DNA of 16,141 bases from the NCBI GenBank assembly GCA_030544185.1, contig JAUNRO010000021.1:1-16141 (forward strand). Direction: 5' to 3'. The notes beneath the pieces were generated by a model, which saw nothing but the letters and a program-made list of their open reading frames with translations, searched no databases and was not told the origin of the DNA. The translations under genes and the position numbers were made by a program. Every line of letters starts with the position of its first letter. The stretch's first letter is position 1. The stretch comes from Propionibacteriaceae bacterium (lineage in GTDB: Bacteria > Actinomycetota > Actinomycetes > Propionibacteriales > Propionibacteriaceae). Positions 1 to 8,293 of this stretch are shown here, piece after piece.

Positions 1-1500
1 CTCACCCAATGGGCCCTGCTCCATGCGGGCATCAAGCAGAAGCTTGTAAGCACGGCCGACCACCGGGCCGGGCGGCACGCCGAGCAGCGCCATGATCTGG
101 TCACCGTTGAGGTCCGGGCGGATGGCGTCCAGCTCCTCCTGTTCGGCGAGCTCGGCGATGCGGCGTTCCAGGTCGTCATAGGCCCGTCGGAGCCGGGCAG
201 CCTTGCGCTGGTTCCGGGTGGTGCAGTCGGCCCGGGTGAGGATGTGGAGCCGCTCCAGCTGATCCCCGGCGTCGCGGACATAGCGCCGCACTGCCGAATC
301 GGTCCACCCTCGGGTGTCGTCGAACATCCCGTCGGAATAGCCGTGAAAGCGCAGGTGCAGTTCGACCAGTTTGGCGATCTGCTTGATCTGCTCCCCGGAG
401 AAACGCAGCTCCTGCAGGCGCTTGTTGACCAGCTTGGCCCCGACCACGTCGTGGTGGTGGAACGTCACCCGGTTGCCGTCCACGAACTTTCGGGTGCGGG
501 GCTTGCCGATGTCGTGCAGCAGCGCCGCGAGCCGCGCGACCAGGTCCGGCTCACGGCCCCGCGCCTTCTCCAGCGCGATCGACTGCTCCAGCACAGTCAT
601 CGAGTGCTCATAGACATCCTTGTGCCGGTGGTGCTCGTCGACCTCGAGCCGCAGCGCCGGCAGCTCGGGCAGCACCCGCTCGGCCAGCCCGGTCTCCACG
701 ACCAGGTTCAGCCCCGGCCGCGGGTGGTCGGTGAGCACCAGCTTCGACAGCTCGTCCCGCACGCGTTCGGCGGAGATGATGTCAATGCGCTCGGCCATGT
801 CGACCATCGCCGCCACCACCTCGGGCGCGGGCGCGAACCGCACGCCCGCACGCCCAGGCGTGGACAGCTGGGAGGTGAACCGGGCCGCGCGCATCATCCG
901 CAGCGGATCGTCGGAGAACGACTGCTGCGGGGTCCCCGGCGTCCGCAGCAGCCCGTTCGCGAGATCTCGCAGCCCCTGGTGCGGGTCGACGAACCTGCGC
1001 TCCGGCAGCTGGATCGCCATCGCGTTGACCGTGAAGTCGCGCCGCACGAGGTCGCCGGCGATCGTGTCGCCATAGCTCACCTCGGGTTTGCGGGAGTCCT
1101 CCCGATAGATCTCGGCGCGGAAGGTCGTCACCTCGATGACCCAATAGTCCTCCGCGCCCTCGCCCAGTGCCCCGTCCGTCGGGACGCGGACGCCGATCGT
1201 GCCGAACTCCTTGCCGATGTCCCACACCGCACCGCCGGGAACGCCCCGCACGAACTCGCGCAACAGTGCCTCGACATCATCGGGACGCGCAGAAGTGGTG
1301 AAGTCGAGATCGTGGCCGAGCCTGCCCATCAGCGCATCACGCACGGATCCGCCGACCAGATAGAGCTCGTGTCCCGCCCCGGTGAACAGCTCGCCCAGCC
1401 GGTCGGCGACCGGGGCGATGCGGAGCAGTTCGGCCACTGCATTGGCCTGGGCAGCGCTCAGGGCGTTGGCGGGGGTCTTCGAGGCTGGGGTCTTCGGCAC
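1..1500 (-). CDS. pcnA: CCA tRNA nucleotidyltransferase (3' end of gene beyond the window)
   Basis: Adds or repairs the 3'-terminal CCA of tRNAs from CTP and ATP, in the cytoplasm. The reverse strand reads open for 500 codons to the window edge, so only a short C-terminus is missing. Seen in order: the class II nucleotidyltransferase motif LVGGSVRD (about residues 48-55), the metal-binding LGHDLDFTT (D64, D66), RRDFTVNAMA (about 153-162), the head/neck region SDDPLRMMRAARF, and an HD domain with LLHDIGKPRTRK (H328-D329). Fusion to an HD domain and the GHDLDFTT form are typical of the actinobacterial enzyme (called PcnA in mycobacteria). The start chosen is GTG at 1500. There is no Shine-Dalgarno, but TAGACT lies 8 nt upstream on this strand, which suits a leaderless transcript. 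It is divergent from the DUF6049-murJ operon, as in related genomes. The family assignment is very secure; the exact start is less so. Confidence 0.95.
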   Translation of the reverse strand, partial: MPKTPASKTPANALSAAQANAVAELLRIAPVADRLGELFTGAGHELYLVGGSVRDALMGRLGHDLDFTTSARPDDVEALLREFVRGVPGGAVWDIGKEFGTIGVRVPTDGALGEGAEDYWVIEVTTFRAEIYREDSRKPEVSYGDTIAGDLVRRDFTVNAMAIQLPERRFVDPHQGLRDLANGLLRTPGTPQQSFSDDPLRMMRAARFTSQLSTPGRAGVRFAPAPEVVAAMVDMAERIDIISAERVRDELSKLVLTDHPRPGLNLVVETGLAERVLPELPALRLEVDEHHRHKDVYEHSMTVLEQSIALEKARGREPDLVARLAALLHDIGKPRTRKFVDGNRVTFHHHDVVGAKLVNKRLQELRFSGEQIKQIAKLVELHLRFHGYSDGMFDDTRGWTDSAVRRYVRDAGDQLERLHILTRADCTTRNQRKAARLRRAYDDLERRIAELAEQEELDAIRPDLNGDQIMALLGVPPGPVVGRAYKLLLDARMEQGPLGE

Positions 1501-1577
1501 GAGGGCGGAGTCTAATCGACCCGTTCCGGGCGCGGCTGTCGTTTCCGGGTGGGGTCCGTCCCGGCGACTACGATGAC
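1501..1577. promoter_or_regulatory. Divergent promoter region, both sides apparently leaderless
   Basis: This 77-bp spacer separates the CCA enzyme from the DUF6049 operon. On the minus strand TAGACT (1514-1509) matches the actinobacterial -10 form TANNNT and ends 8 nt before GTG 1500. On the plus strand TACGAT (1569-1574) ends 3 nt before ATG 1578 and 6 nt before GTG 1581. Transcription starting about 7 nt past the -10 would begin at or near the start codons, so neither mRNA would have a leader. No convincing -35 hexamer is seen at 17 bp on either side. This is inference from motif and spacing. Confidence 0.4.
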
Positions 1578-3731
1578 ATGGTGATCAGCCTGCGCCTGGG
1601 GACCCGGCCGGAGCGCCGGGTCCGGCCGGCGACCGGCTCACCGGCCTCCCGTGCCGGGATCTTCGTGCTCACCCTGCTGCTGGTGGTCGCCGGTGCGCTG
1701 GGGGCACCCGCTCCGGCGTACGCCGAGATCGCGGGCCCGCCGATCGCGCTGCAACTCGAGGCGCTGGAGCCCGCGCTGCCCGCCCGGGACGGCACCGTGA
1801 CGCTGCGGGGCACTGCCATCAACCGCTCCGGTCAGCCGATCACGGCGGCTCAGGCCGTGCTGTGGCGTCACAGCACGCCGGCGACGGACGTTCCGGCGCT
1901 CCGCGAGCTCACCGAGAGACCCCAGGACGAGGTCTGGGGCAACCAGTTGTGGGTCGACGGTGCCTATCAACGGTTGACCACCAATGACCAAACGACCTGG
2001 GCGCCGGATGAGCCGCGCCCCTTCGAGGTGACGGCTCCGGTCGCGGCGCTCGGCGTCGGCCGCGCGGGGGCCTATCTCCTCGGGGTGCAGATCGTCGGCC
2101 GGATCAACGGGGAGTCGCTGGCCACCCTGGGTGAGGCCCGGGCGCTGGTCCCGCTCACGGACTCCGGGCCGGTGGCAACGGACGGGACGAATACGGCGGT
2201 GAGCGCGGTCCTGCTGTCGAGCCGGCCGTCCATGATCGAACCGGGCCTGTTCCTTGATGATCACCTCGCCGCCGAGCTCGCGCCGGAGGGCCGGCTGACC
2301 GCTCTGCTCGCCGCCGCCGAGCGGCCGGAGGTCTCCTGGCTGATCGACCCTGCCCTGCTCGATGAGATCACCGCGATGTCCGAGGGTTATCGCGTCCGCG
2401 CCGGCGACGGTGAGCAGCCGGGGGCGGGCCAGGAGGCAGCGAGCCGTTGGCTCGAGGGGTACGCCCGGCTGGATCCCAACCGCGGCTTCCGCGTGCCCTA
2501 TGCGATTCCGGACGTCTCCATGCTGGACCGCGCCGGGCTCGGCAGTGTGGTGGAGGCGGCGATGACCGCGTCCCAGCGGACGCCCGGCGTGAGCGCACTG
2601 CCCCTGCTGGGCCATGTCGCGGGTGGCGCCCTCGACCCCCCAGCGATTGCCCTCGCCGAACAGGCGAGGCCGGCGGCCCTGCTCGTCTCCCATGCCGAAG
2701 CGGACGGCGGCGCCGCGCTGCTCGAGCCGATCGGGACGGCGCCCCTGCTGAGCTTCTCCCCCGCGACCACGGTCAACGGCGTCGATTCGGTCGTGCAGGC
2801 GCGCCAGCAGATGCTCGCCGAGAGCTTCCTCGCCGCCGAGACCGAACCCGGCGCGACCACGATCCGGCTGCTGACCAGCGGTGAAGCCGCGGCCGCCGAC
2901 ACTGCGGCGAATGCCCCGTGGCTCCATCGGCGGACCCTCCCGGAACTCCTCACCGACACCCCCGCCCCCTGGTCGGGACAACTGGACTACGACACGCTGG
3001 CCCGGGCCGCCGAGCTGGACGAGGCACGGATCGGCACCGTCCGCGAAACGGTGCACGCCTATCAGTCGTTCATCGGGATGCTCGCCGAGCCCGAGGCGGT
3101 CACCCAGGTCTTCGACGCGAGCATCGCCCGCTCGACCAGCAGCTGGTGGCGCCGCGATCCGGACGGATTCGACCGCTTCGCCGCTCCGCTGTCCGAGGCC
3201 GCCGACCGGCTGTGGACGGGCAATGCGGTCGAGCTCAACGCCCAGCGTTCGGTCATCATGTCGGGCCAGTCCGGATCGTTCCCGATGACCGTCACCAACC
3301 ATCTCGATCAGCCGCTGCGGGTCACGATCACGTTCGAATCCTTCCAGCCTCAGCGGTTGAACATCGACGAGATGACCGAGGTCGTCATCCCCGCGCGCCA
3401 GGGCCTGACGGTGAACGTCCAGCCCCGCGCGGTCGGCAACGGACCAGTGCGGATCTCGGCCCAGGTCACCACGCCGGAGGGCATCCCGATCAGCAAACGC
3501 GTCTGGCTGACGGTCGAGGCGACCAACTTCGGCCGCGTCGGATGGATCATCGTCGCCGCCTCCGGCATCGTGCTGCTGGCGACCACGGTGTGGCGCATCC
3601 GCCAGGTCCGTCATGAGCGGCAGGCCGCGCTGCGCGCGGCACCGAGCGGGCACGACCAGCCACCCATGGTCATGATCGAACCACCGGAGCAACCACCCCT
3701 GACCATGAAGCGCCGAGGAGGCGAGCGGTGA
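1578..3731 (+). CDS. DUF6049 family exported, membrane-anchored protein upstream of murJ
   Basis: A 717-residue protein of the family that sits just upstream of mviN/murJ in actinobacteria (Rv3909-type position). Its molecular role is not established; location and context suggest cell-envelope assembly. Visible parts: a long basic N-region, a hydrophobic signal core (about residues 27-43) and a likely cleavage site APAYA|EIAG (49/50). A large extracytoplasmic region follows, with a beta-rich part near residues 555-645 (SGSFPMTVTNHLDQPLRV). One C-terminal membrane helix (about 654-676, GWIIVAASGIVLLATTVW) is followed by a short basic cytoplasmic tail. The topology is therefore outside, with one anchor. 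ATG 1578 is used here, but GTG 1581, one codon downstream, fits the -10 TACGAT better as a leaderless start. The stop overlaps the murJ start (GTGA), and the SD for murJ lies inside this gene, so the two are translationally coupled. Confidence 0.85.
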   Translation: MVISLRLGTRPERRVRPATGSPASRAGIFVLTLLLVVAGALGAPAPAYAEIAGPPIALQLEALEPALPARDGTVTLRGTAINRSGQPITAAQAVLWRHSTPATDVPALRELTERPQDEVWGNQLWVDGAYQRLTTNDQTTWAPDEPRPFEVTAPVAALGVGRAGAYLLGVQIVGRINGESLATLGEARALVPLTDSGPVATDGTNTAVSAVLLSSRPSMIEPGLFLDDHLAAELAPEGRLTALLAAAERPEVSWLIDPALLDEITAMSEGYRVRAGDGEQPGAGQEAASRWLEGYARLDPNRGFRVPYAIPDVSMLDRAGLGSVVEAAMTASQRTPGVSALPLLGHVAGGALDPPAIALAEQARPAALLVSHAEADGGAALLEPIGTAPLLSFSPATTVNGVDSVVQARQQMLAESFLAAETEPGATTIRLLTSGEAAAADTAANAPWLHRRTLPELLTDTPAPWSGQLDYDTLARAAELDEARIGTVRETVHAYQSFIGMLAEPEAVTQVFDASIARSTSSWWRRDPDGFDRFAAPLSEAADRLWTGNAVELNAQRSVIMSGQSGSFPMTVTNHLDQPLRVTITFESFQPQRLNIDEMTEVVIPARQGLTVNVQPRAVGNGPVRISAQVTTPEGIPISKRVWLTVEATNFGRVGWIIVAASGIVLLATTVWRIRQVRHERQAALRAAPSGHDQPPMVMIEPPEQPPLTMKRRGGER

Positions 3732-6700
3732 ACGACAGTCCCCGTCCGGCCGGGAAATCCACCCCCAGCCCCGCCCCCTCGGCCTCAGAGGTGGCGGACG
3801 AGACGCCGACCGCGGTGCAGGCGACCGGTGACGCACCGACGACGGCGCGAGCCACCGACGACACACCGACCACCGTGCAGCCGGCCGCGGGCAACCCCGG
3901 AGATCCCACCCCTGCCGCCGATGACCCCACTTCGGGTGACTCCGCCGGCAGCTCCGCGACCAAGCGGCTGCTCCGCGCGCTGGCGGTGATGGGCTCGGGC
4001 ACGATGGTCTCCCGCGTGCTCGGTCTGGTGCGAGTGGCCCTGGCGGCGTTCGTGATCGGCAACGGCACGGCCCAGGCGGATATGTACGCCGTGGCGATCA
4101 CCGTGCCGACCGCCCTCTATATCCTGTTCGCCGGCGGGGCGCTCAACAGCGTCCTCGTGCCCCAACTGGCGCGCGCCGCGAAACACGACGAGGACGGCGG
4201 CGAGGCCTACACCAACCGCATCACCACGGCCTTTCTGCTGATCCTGCTGACCGTCACGGTCATTGTCACTGCGGCGGCACCGCTGATCACCTGGATCTAT
4301 TCGTCGGACCGGTGGCGGACGCCGGAGATGGCGGATCACTACCAGGCGATGGTGTTCCTGACGATGGTGTGCCTGCCCGAGGTCTTCTTCTATGGGGCCT
4401 TCGTCGTGCTCGGTCAGATCCTGAACGCGCGCGACCGGTTCGGTCCGATGATGTGGGCGCCGGTGGCGAGCAACATCATCCAGGTCCTGTCGTTCGTCGT
4501 ATTCCTCAGTCTGTGGGGCCGCAGCGATGGTCAAGCACCGTTCAGCAGCACCCAGATCTGGGTGCTCGGCGGTGGTTATCTGCTGGGTTCGATCCTGCAG
4601 GCCGGGGCCATGGTGTTCTTCCTGCGCCGGGTCGGCTATCGCTTCCGGCCCCGGTTCGATCTCAAGGGAACCGGGCTCAGCAAGACGTTCAAGCTCGCCG
4701 GCTGGGCTGTTGGGTTCGTGCTGGTCAACCAGGTCGCTCTCGCCGTGGTGAGCCGGCTGGCCACCTCGGCCACGGCGGGCGGCTCGGGGGCGGGCCTCAC
4801 CGTCTATAACAATGCCTATCTGGTGTTCCTGCTGCCGCATTCGCTGATCACCGTGTCGCTCGCCACCGCGATGGTCTCCTCGGCCTCCCGCCTCGCCGCG
4901 GCCGGGGATCTGGCCGGCACCGCCGCCGAGGTCATGCGGACAATGCGCCTCGTCGCGGCTGCGCTGGTCCCTGCCGCTCTGCTGCTCGTCGCGCTCGGCC
5001 CCCCGATCGCGATGCTGCTGTTCGGCAACGGCACGGGCGCGCAGGACGCGCCGTTCATCGGCTGGACGATCATGGCGTTCGCGGTCGGGCTGGTGGCGTT
5101 CACGTTGCAACACGTGTGCCTGCGCACCTATTACGCGCTGGAGAAGAACCGCGACACGTTCTTCATCCAGCTGATCATCGCCTCGCTCCAGATCGGACTG
5201 TCGCTGCTGTTCGTGCTGCCCTTCGACCGCGACGATCTGGTCGCGCCGATGCTCGGCCTCGCGCTTTCCGGGGCGTACGCCGTGGGTCTGCTCATCTCCT
5301 TCCGCCACCTCCAGCGGTTCCTGCCCGCGCTGAGTGGCCGCGAGCTGCTGCTGCACGTGGGCCGGGTGCTGCTGGTGAGCCTGCCGGGCGCGGCGATCGC
5401 GCTGGTGCTGACGCAGTTGCTCGAGGGATCGCGGCTGATGCTGCTGCTCAGCCTGGCGCTGGGCGGACTCGTCGCGATCGGGGCCTATGTCCTGGCCGCG
5501 CGGGCGGTGGGTCTCGCGGAGATCGCGCCGGTTCTCGACCGGTTCAGTCGCGGTCGTGCCACCACCAAGAAAACCCCCAAGGCCGCCACCAAGGCCGCTC
5601 CCAAGAAGAAGGATGCCAAGCTGGACGAGGCGGCCATCAGCACGCAGGCCCAGGCGCTCGGCAATGATCCGCTGGCCGAGGAACTGCTGCCACCCACCGA
5701 GGCCCGGCCGGCGGCGGACCGCTCGGACGCCGGCGAGGAAGAACCCACCGATCCGGTCGCCGCAGGGGGCTCGCGCGCTCCGGTGGACCCGGATGCCCCC
5801 ACCACGGCGATGTCCACCAGGTCCGGGTCCTCGGATGCGGACGGCGAGGACTCCGGTGAGGAGGACACCGACGAGATCGTCGACAGTGCCCCCTCCGGCG
5901 AGTCCGACCGGACTGACGACAGGGACGATGAGCACGACACGGCCGAGGAACTGCACCCGATCCGGGTCCGGCCTGGTCGCGTGCTCGGCCAGCGCTATCA
6001 ACTCGACGAGGTCCTCGTCCGGCGCGCCGAGACCCAGACCTGGAAGGCCACCGACCAGGTGCTGTCGCGGCAGGTGCTCATCCATCTGCTGCCCGCCGGT
6101 GGCGACAGCGAGCGGTTCCTGACGCCGGCCCGTCGCGCGGCGGTCGCGACCGACTCCCGCTTCGTGCGCATCCTCGATGCCCAGATCGGCGAGGAGCCGA
6201 CGAGCGATGCCGATGCGGACTCCGGGGAGACGGATTCGCCGGTCGGGCCCTACATCGTCTGTGAGTACGCCCCGGGGATGTCGCTGGAGCGGTTGCTCGC
6301 AGCAGGGCCATTGAGCGCGTTGGAGTCCGCGTGGGTCGTGCGGGAAGTCGCCGACGGGCTGGCGGGCATGCACGACCAGGGCCTCTATCACGAGCGGATC
6401 AATCCGGACACGGTGGTGATCACTGCGACGGGCAATGTCAAGATCGTCGGGTTCCAGCTGGAGTCGGAGCTCTCGCCGGCCCAGGAGCATCCGTTGACCG
6501 GGAGCAGCGATCCGGAGGCCATGGACGTCGCCGATCTCGGGCGGCTGCTCTATTGCACGTTGGTCTCCCGCTGGCCGGGCGGCCATGGTTATGGCATGGC
6601 GGCAGCGCCGCTCGACTCCGAGGGCCACCTGCTCACCCCGCGCCAGGTCCGGGCGGGTGTCTCGCCCGCGCTCGACTCGATCTGTGACCGCATCCTGTCG

Positions 6701-7663
6701 CCGGTGCCCCGGCAGGGCGAGGCCCGGCTGCGCAGCGCCCACGAGGTCGTGCGCGCCCTCAATCAGGTCCTGGGCACTGCCAACGCCGCCCAGGATCTCG
6801 AGCGCCGGCTGCGCTATCCAGTGCCGGTGGTCTCGCTCGAGGATGAGGCGGACACGCCGACCACGCAGCATTCGGTGGATGACATCGACACCGCGGCCGC
6901 GCTGCCGGTCGCGCCGCTGGCCGATCCCGAGGCGCAGACGGGGCGGATCGCGCTGCCCGCCGTCGCCGGTGCCACGGGCGCGATGTCCCCGATGAGCCAG
7001 GCCACCCCGTCGGAACCGATGGTGCGTGAGCGCCGGATCGTGCAGACCTATGTGGGTGACGAGCGCGACACCACCGGGGACCCGCCGCGGCGCTGGGTCG
7101 TGGGGCTGATCATGCTGACCGTCGCCGTCCTGGTGGGCAGCCTGATCGCGGTCGCCCTGCGGCTCTCCCCCGACACCCGCCAGGAGTCGGTCAGCCCGAG
7201 CCAGTGGCCGATCGTCGCCGCCGACGACTTCGATCCCCAGCCCCCGGGCAACGGTGAGGAGAACCCCGGTCTCGTTCCGCTCGCCCACGACGGTGATCCG
7301 GGCACGGCTTGGCAGACCGTCGACTATGCGCAGGCCGACATGACGAACAAGGACGGCGTCGGGATCGTGTTCGATCTGGGGGAGGTCCGCTCGGTCGCCC
7401 GCGCGCGGCTCACCCTGGTCGGCGCCGGGACCTCGGTCGAGTTGCGGATCCCTGCGCAGGAGGCGGACAATATCGTGGCCGCGCCGATGGAACGGGTGAA
7501 CCAGTGGGAACGCATCGCCGGGGCCGAGCTCGCCCCGGAGGAGGTGGTGCTGACCGCGGACCGGCCGGTGCAGACGCGATTCGTGCTGGTCCTGCTCACG
7601 GAGTTACCCGAGGTTGGAGTTAACTATCGGGGTGGCATCGCGGAAGCAGTTTTCGAGGGCTGA
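3728..7663 (+). CDS. murJ: MurJ lipid II flippase fused to a pseudokinase and a C-terminal discoidin-like domain
   Basis: Flips lipid II across the membrane for peptidoglycan synthesis (MOP superfamily, MviN type). Order in the 1311 residues: disordered Thr/Pro/Ala-rich N-terminus (1-75) with a three-fold decapeptide repeat; polytopic MurJ core (about 78-600, starting KRLLRALAVMGSGTMVSRVLGLVR); Lys-rich stretch TTKKTPKAATKAAPKKK; acidic linker to about 740; protein-kinase-like fold (about 746-1010); a single membrane helix (about 1121-1144); and an extracytoplasmic F5/8C (discoidin)-like domain to the end. The kinase fold looks dead. The VAIK lysine is replaced (QVLIHLL), HRDLKPEN reads HERINPDT (H888) and DFG reads GFQ. 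In mycobacteria the phosphorylated pseudokinase of MviN binds the FHA protein FhaA to restrain peptidoglycan synthesis; the same role here is inference. SD GAGGAG (3715-3720) precedes GTG 3728, which overlaps the upstream stop. Identity is very secure. Confidence 0.95.
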   Translation: MNDSPRPAGKSTPSPAPSASEVADETPTAVQATGDAPTTARATDDTPTTVQPAAGNPGDPTPAADDPTSGDSAGSSATKRLLRALAVMGSGTMVSRVLGLVRVALAAFVIGNGTAQADMYAVAITVPTALYILFAGGALNSVLVPQLARAAKHDEDGGEAYTNRITTAFLLILLTVTVIVTAAAPLITWIYSSDRWRTPEMADHYQAMVFLTMVCLPEVFFYGAFVVLGQILNARDRFGPMMWAPVASNIIQVLSFVVFLSLWGRSDGQAPFSSTQIWVLGGGYLLGSILQAGAMVFFLRRVGYRFRPRFDLKGTGLSKTFKLAGWAVGFVLVNQVALAVVSRLATSATAGGSGAGLTVYNNAYLVFLLPHSLITVSLATAMVSSASRLAAAGDLAGTAAEVMRTMRLVAAALVPAALLLVALGPPIAMLLFGNGTGAQDAPFIGWTIMAFAVGLVAFTLQHVCLRTYYALEKNRDTFFIQLIIASLQIGLSLLFVLPFDRDDLVAPMLGLALSGAYAVGLLISFRHLQRFLPALSGRELLLHVGRVLLVSLPGAAIALVLTQLLEGSRLMLLLSLALGGLVAIGAYVLAARAVGLAEIAPVLDRFSRGRATTKKTPKAATKAAPKKKDAKLDEAAISTQAQALGNDPLAEELLPPTEARPAADRSDAGEEEPTDPVAAGGSRAPVDPDAPTTAMSTRSGSSDADGEDSGEEDTDEIVDSAPSGESDRTDDRDDEHDTAEELHPIRVRPGRVLGQRYQLDEVLVRRAETQTWKATDQVLSRQVLIHLLPAGGDSERFLTPARRAAVATDSRFVRILDAQIGEEPTSDADADSGETDSPVGPYIVCEYAPGMSLERLLAAGPLSALESAWVVREVADGLAGMHDQGLYHERINPDTVVITATGNVKIVGFQLESELSPAQEHPLTGSSDPEAMDVADLGRLLYCTLVSRWPGGHGYGMAAAPLDSEGHLLTPRQVRAGVSPALDSICDRILSPVPRQGEARLRSAHEVVRALNQVLGTANAAQDLERRLRYPVPVVSLEDEADTPTTQHSVDDIDTAAALPVAPLADPEAQTGRIALPAVAGATGAMSPMSQATPSEPMVRERRIVQTYVGDERDTTGDPPRRWVVGLIMLTVAVLVGSLIAVALRLSPDTRQESVSPSQWPIVAADDFDPQPPGNGEENPGLVPLAHDGDPGTAWQTVDYAQADMTNKDGVGIVFDLGEVRSVARARLTLVGAGTSVELRIPAQEADNIVAAPMERVNQWERIAGAELAPEEVVLTADRPVQTRFVLVLLTELPEVGVNYRGGIAEAVFEG
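3800..3889 (+). repeat. Three 30-bp in-frame repeats coding a decapeptide in the MurJ N-terminus
   Basis: Residues 25-34, 35-44 and 45-54 of MurJ read ETPTAVQATG, DAPTTARATD and DTPTTVQPAA. This is an exact 10-residue period with a conserved (T/A)PT(A/T) core. The DNA units (3800-3829, 3830-3859, 3860-3889) are similar but diverged. They lie in the cytoplasmic, probably disordered N-terminal extension, ahead of the first membrane helix. The many threonines could be phosphorylation targets, but that is inference. Confidence 0.6.
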
Positions 7664-7664
7664 A

Positions 7665-7711
7665 CCTGTGGCGTACGGTGAGAAGTCAACAATCCACAGG
7701 AGGTTGGAGCT
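7665..7711 (+). promoter_or_regulatory. Inverted repeat in the sigM leader that reaches into its ribosome binding site
   Basis: CCTGTGG (7665-7671) and CCACAGG (7694-7700) are perfect complements separated by 22 nt. The right arm overlaps the first bases of the Shine-Dalgarno AGGAGG (7698-7703), which lies 8 nt before GTG 7712. In RNA the stem would partly cover the ribosome binding site of the sigma factor gene. The left arm starts 1 nt after the murJ stop (7661-7663), so ribosomes finishing murJ would melt it. This suggests coupling or gating of sigM translation. The pairing is seen in the sequence; its function is inference. Confidence 0.4.
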
Positions 7712-8293
7712 GTGAACGATGAACGCTCCGACAGCGACCTGTTGCGCGACCACGTCGAGGGCGATCCCCAGGCGTTCGAGGTGCTGGTGGGCCGGCATGC
7801 CAACCGGCTGTGGGCCGTCGCCCTGCGCACGATGCGGAACCCCGACGAGGCCGCGGATGCGCTGCAGGACGCCTATATCTCGGCGTTCCGGCGGGCCCAT
7901 ACGTTCCGCGGTGATGCGGCGGTCACGACCTGGCTGCACCGCATCGTGGTCAATGCCTGTCTGGACCGGATCCGGCGCAACAAAGTGCGCCGCGCCGAGC
8001 CGCTGCCGGAGGACCCGGATCGGGCGATGGAGCTGGGGGTCATTCCGGAGTCCGACGACCTCGAGGTGAAGGAGCGCCGGGCGGACGTGGTCCACGCCCT
8101 GGGCCAGATCAACGCCGACCAGCGGGCCGCGCTCGTCCTGGTCGATATGGAGGGCTATTCGGTCGAGGAGGCAGCCCAGATCCTGGGTTGTGCGGTCGGC
8201 ACGATCAAGAGCCGCTGTTCCCGGGGGCGGGCGAAGCTGGTGCCGCTGCTGGCCCACTTGCGCGAGACGCGCGGAGCGGCGGCGCAGACATGA
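7712..8293 (+). CDS. sigM: ECF-type RNA polymerase sigma factor, SigM-like
   Basis: A 193-residue sigma-70 family extracytoplasmic-function factor that directs RNA polymerase to stress promoters. Region 2 spans about residues 10-90 (DLLRDHVEGDPQAFEVLVGRH, then DEAADALQDAYISAFR and TTWLHRIVVNACLDRIRR). Region 4 spans about 130-185, with the helix-turn-helix SVEEAAQILGCAVGTIKSR followed by the typical SRGRAKL. Its place after murJ and before a zinc anti-sigma factor matches mycobacterial and Streptomyces SigM. There it responds to oxidative or envelope stress, and the anti-sigma partner holds it inactive. Start GTG 7712 has a strong SD (AGGAGG, 8 nt). The gap to murJ is 48 bp, so read-through from the murJ promoter is likely. 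The stop lies inside ATGA at 8290-8293, shared with a possible small ORF. Confidence 0.93.
   Translation: MNDERSDSDLLRDHVEGDPQAFEVLVGRHANRLWAVALRTMRNPDEAADALQDAYISAFRRAHTFRGDAAVTTWLHRIVVNACLDRIRRNKVRRAEPLPEDPDRAMELGVIPESDDLEVKERRADVVHALGQINADQRAALVLVDMEGYSVEEAAQILGCAVGTIKSRCSRGRAKLVPLLAHLRETRGAAAQT

Noticed and set aside
244..1515. Plus-strand open frame of 423 codons over the left end
   Set aside because: It mirrors the CCA-adding enzyme read from the minus strand, which shows all family motifs; the plus-strand translation is Arg/His/Pro/Gln-rich with no domain.
1638..3866. Minus-strand open frame of 742 codons opposite the DUF6049 gene
   Set aside because: Low-complexity Arg/Gly/Asp-rich antisense shadow of a gene with signal peptide and membrane anchor.
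3785..7288. Minus-strand open frame of 1167 codons opposite murJ
   Set aside because: It exists because stops are rare in GC-rich antisense; the translation is dominated by Arg, His, Gln and Gly and has no motif. murJ is certain on the plus strand.
7661..7687. SigM autoregulatory promoter (TGAACC ... GTC) before sigM
   Set aside because: The -35-like GAAC and the -10-like GTC are about 19 bp apart, longer than the ECF norm of 16-17, and both matches are partial.
8188..8289. Upstream extension of the 47-codon ORF into sigM
   Set aside because: That part runs inside region 4 of the sigma factor in another frame and has no ribosome binding site.
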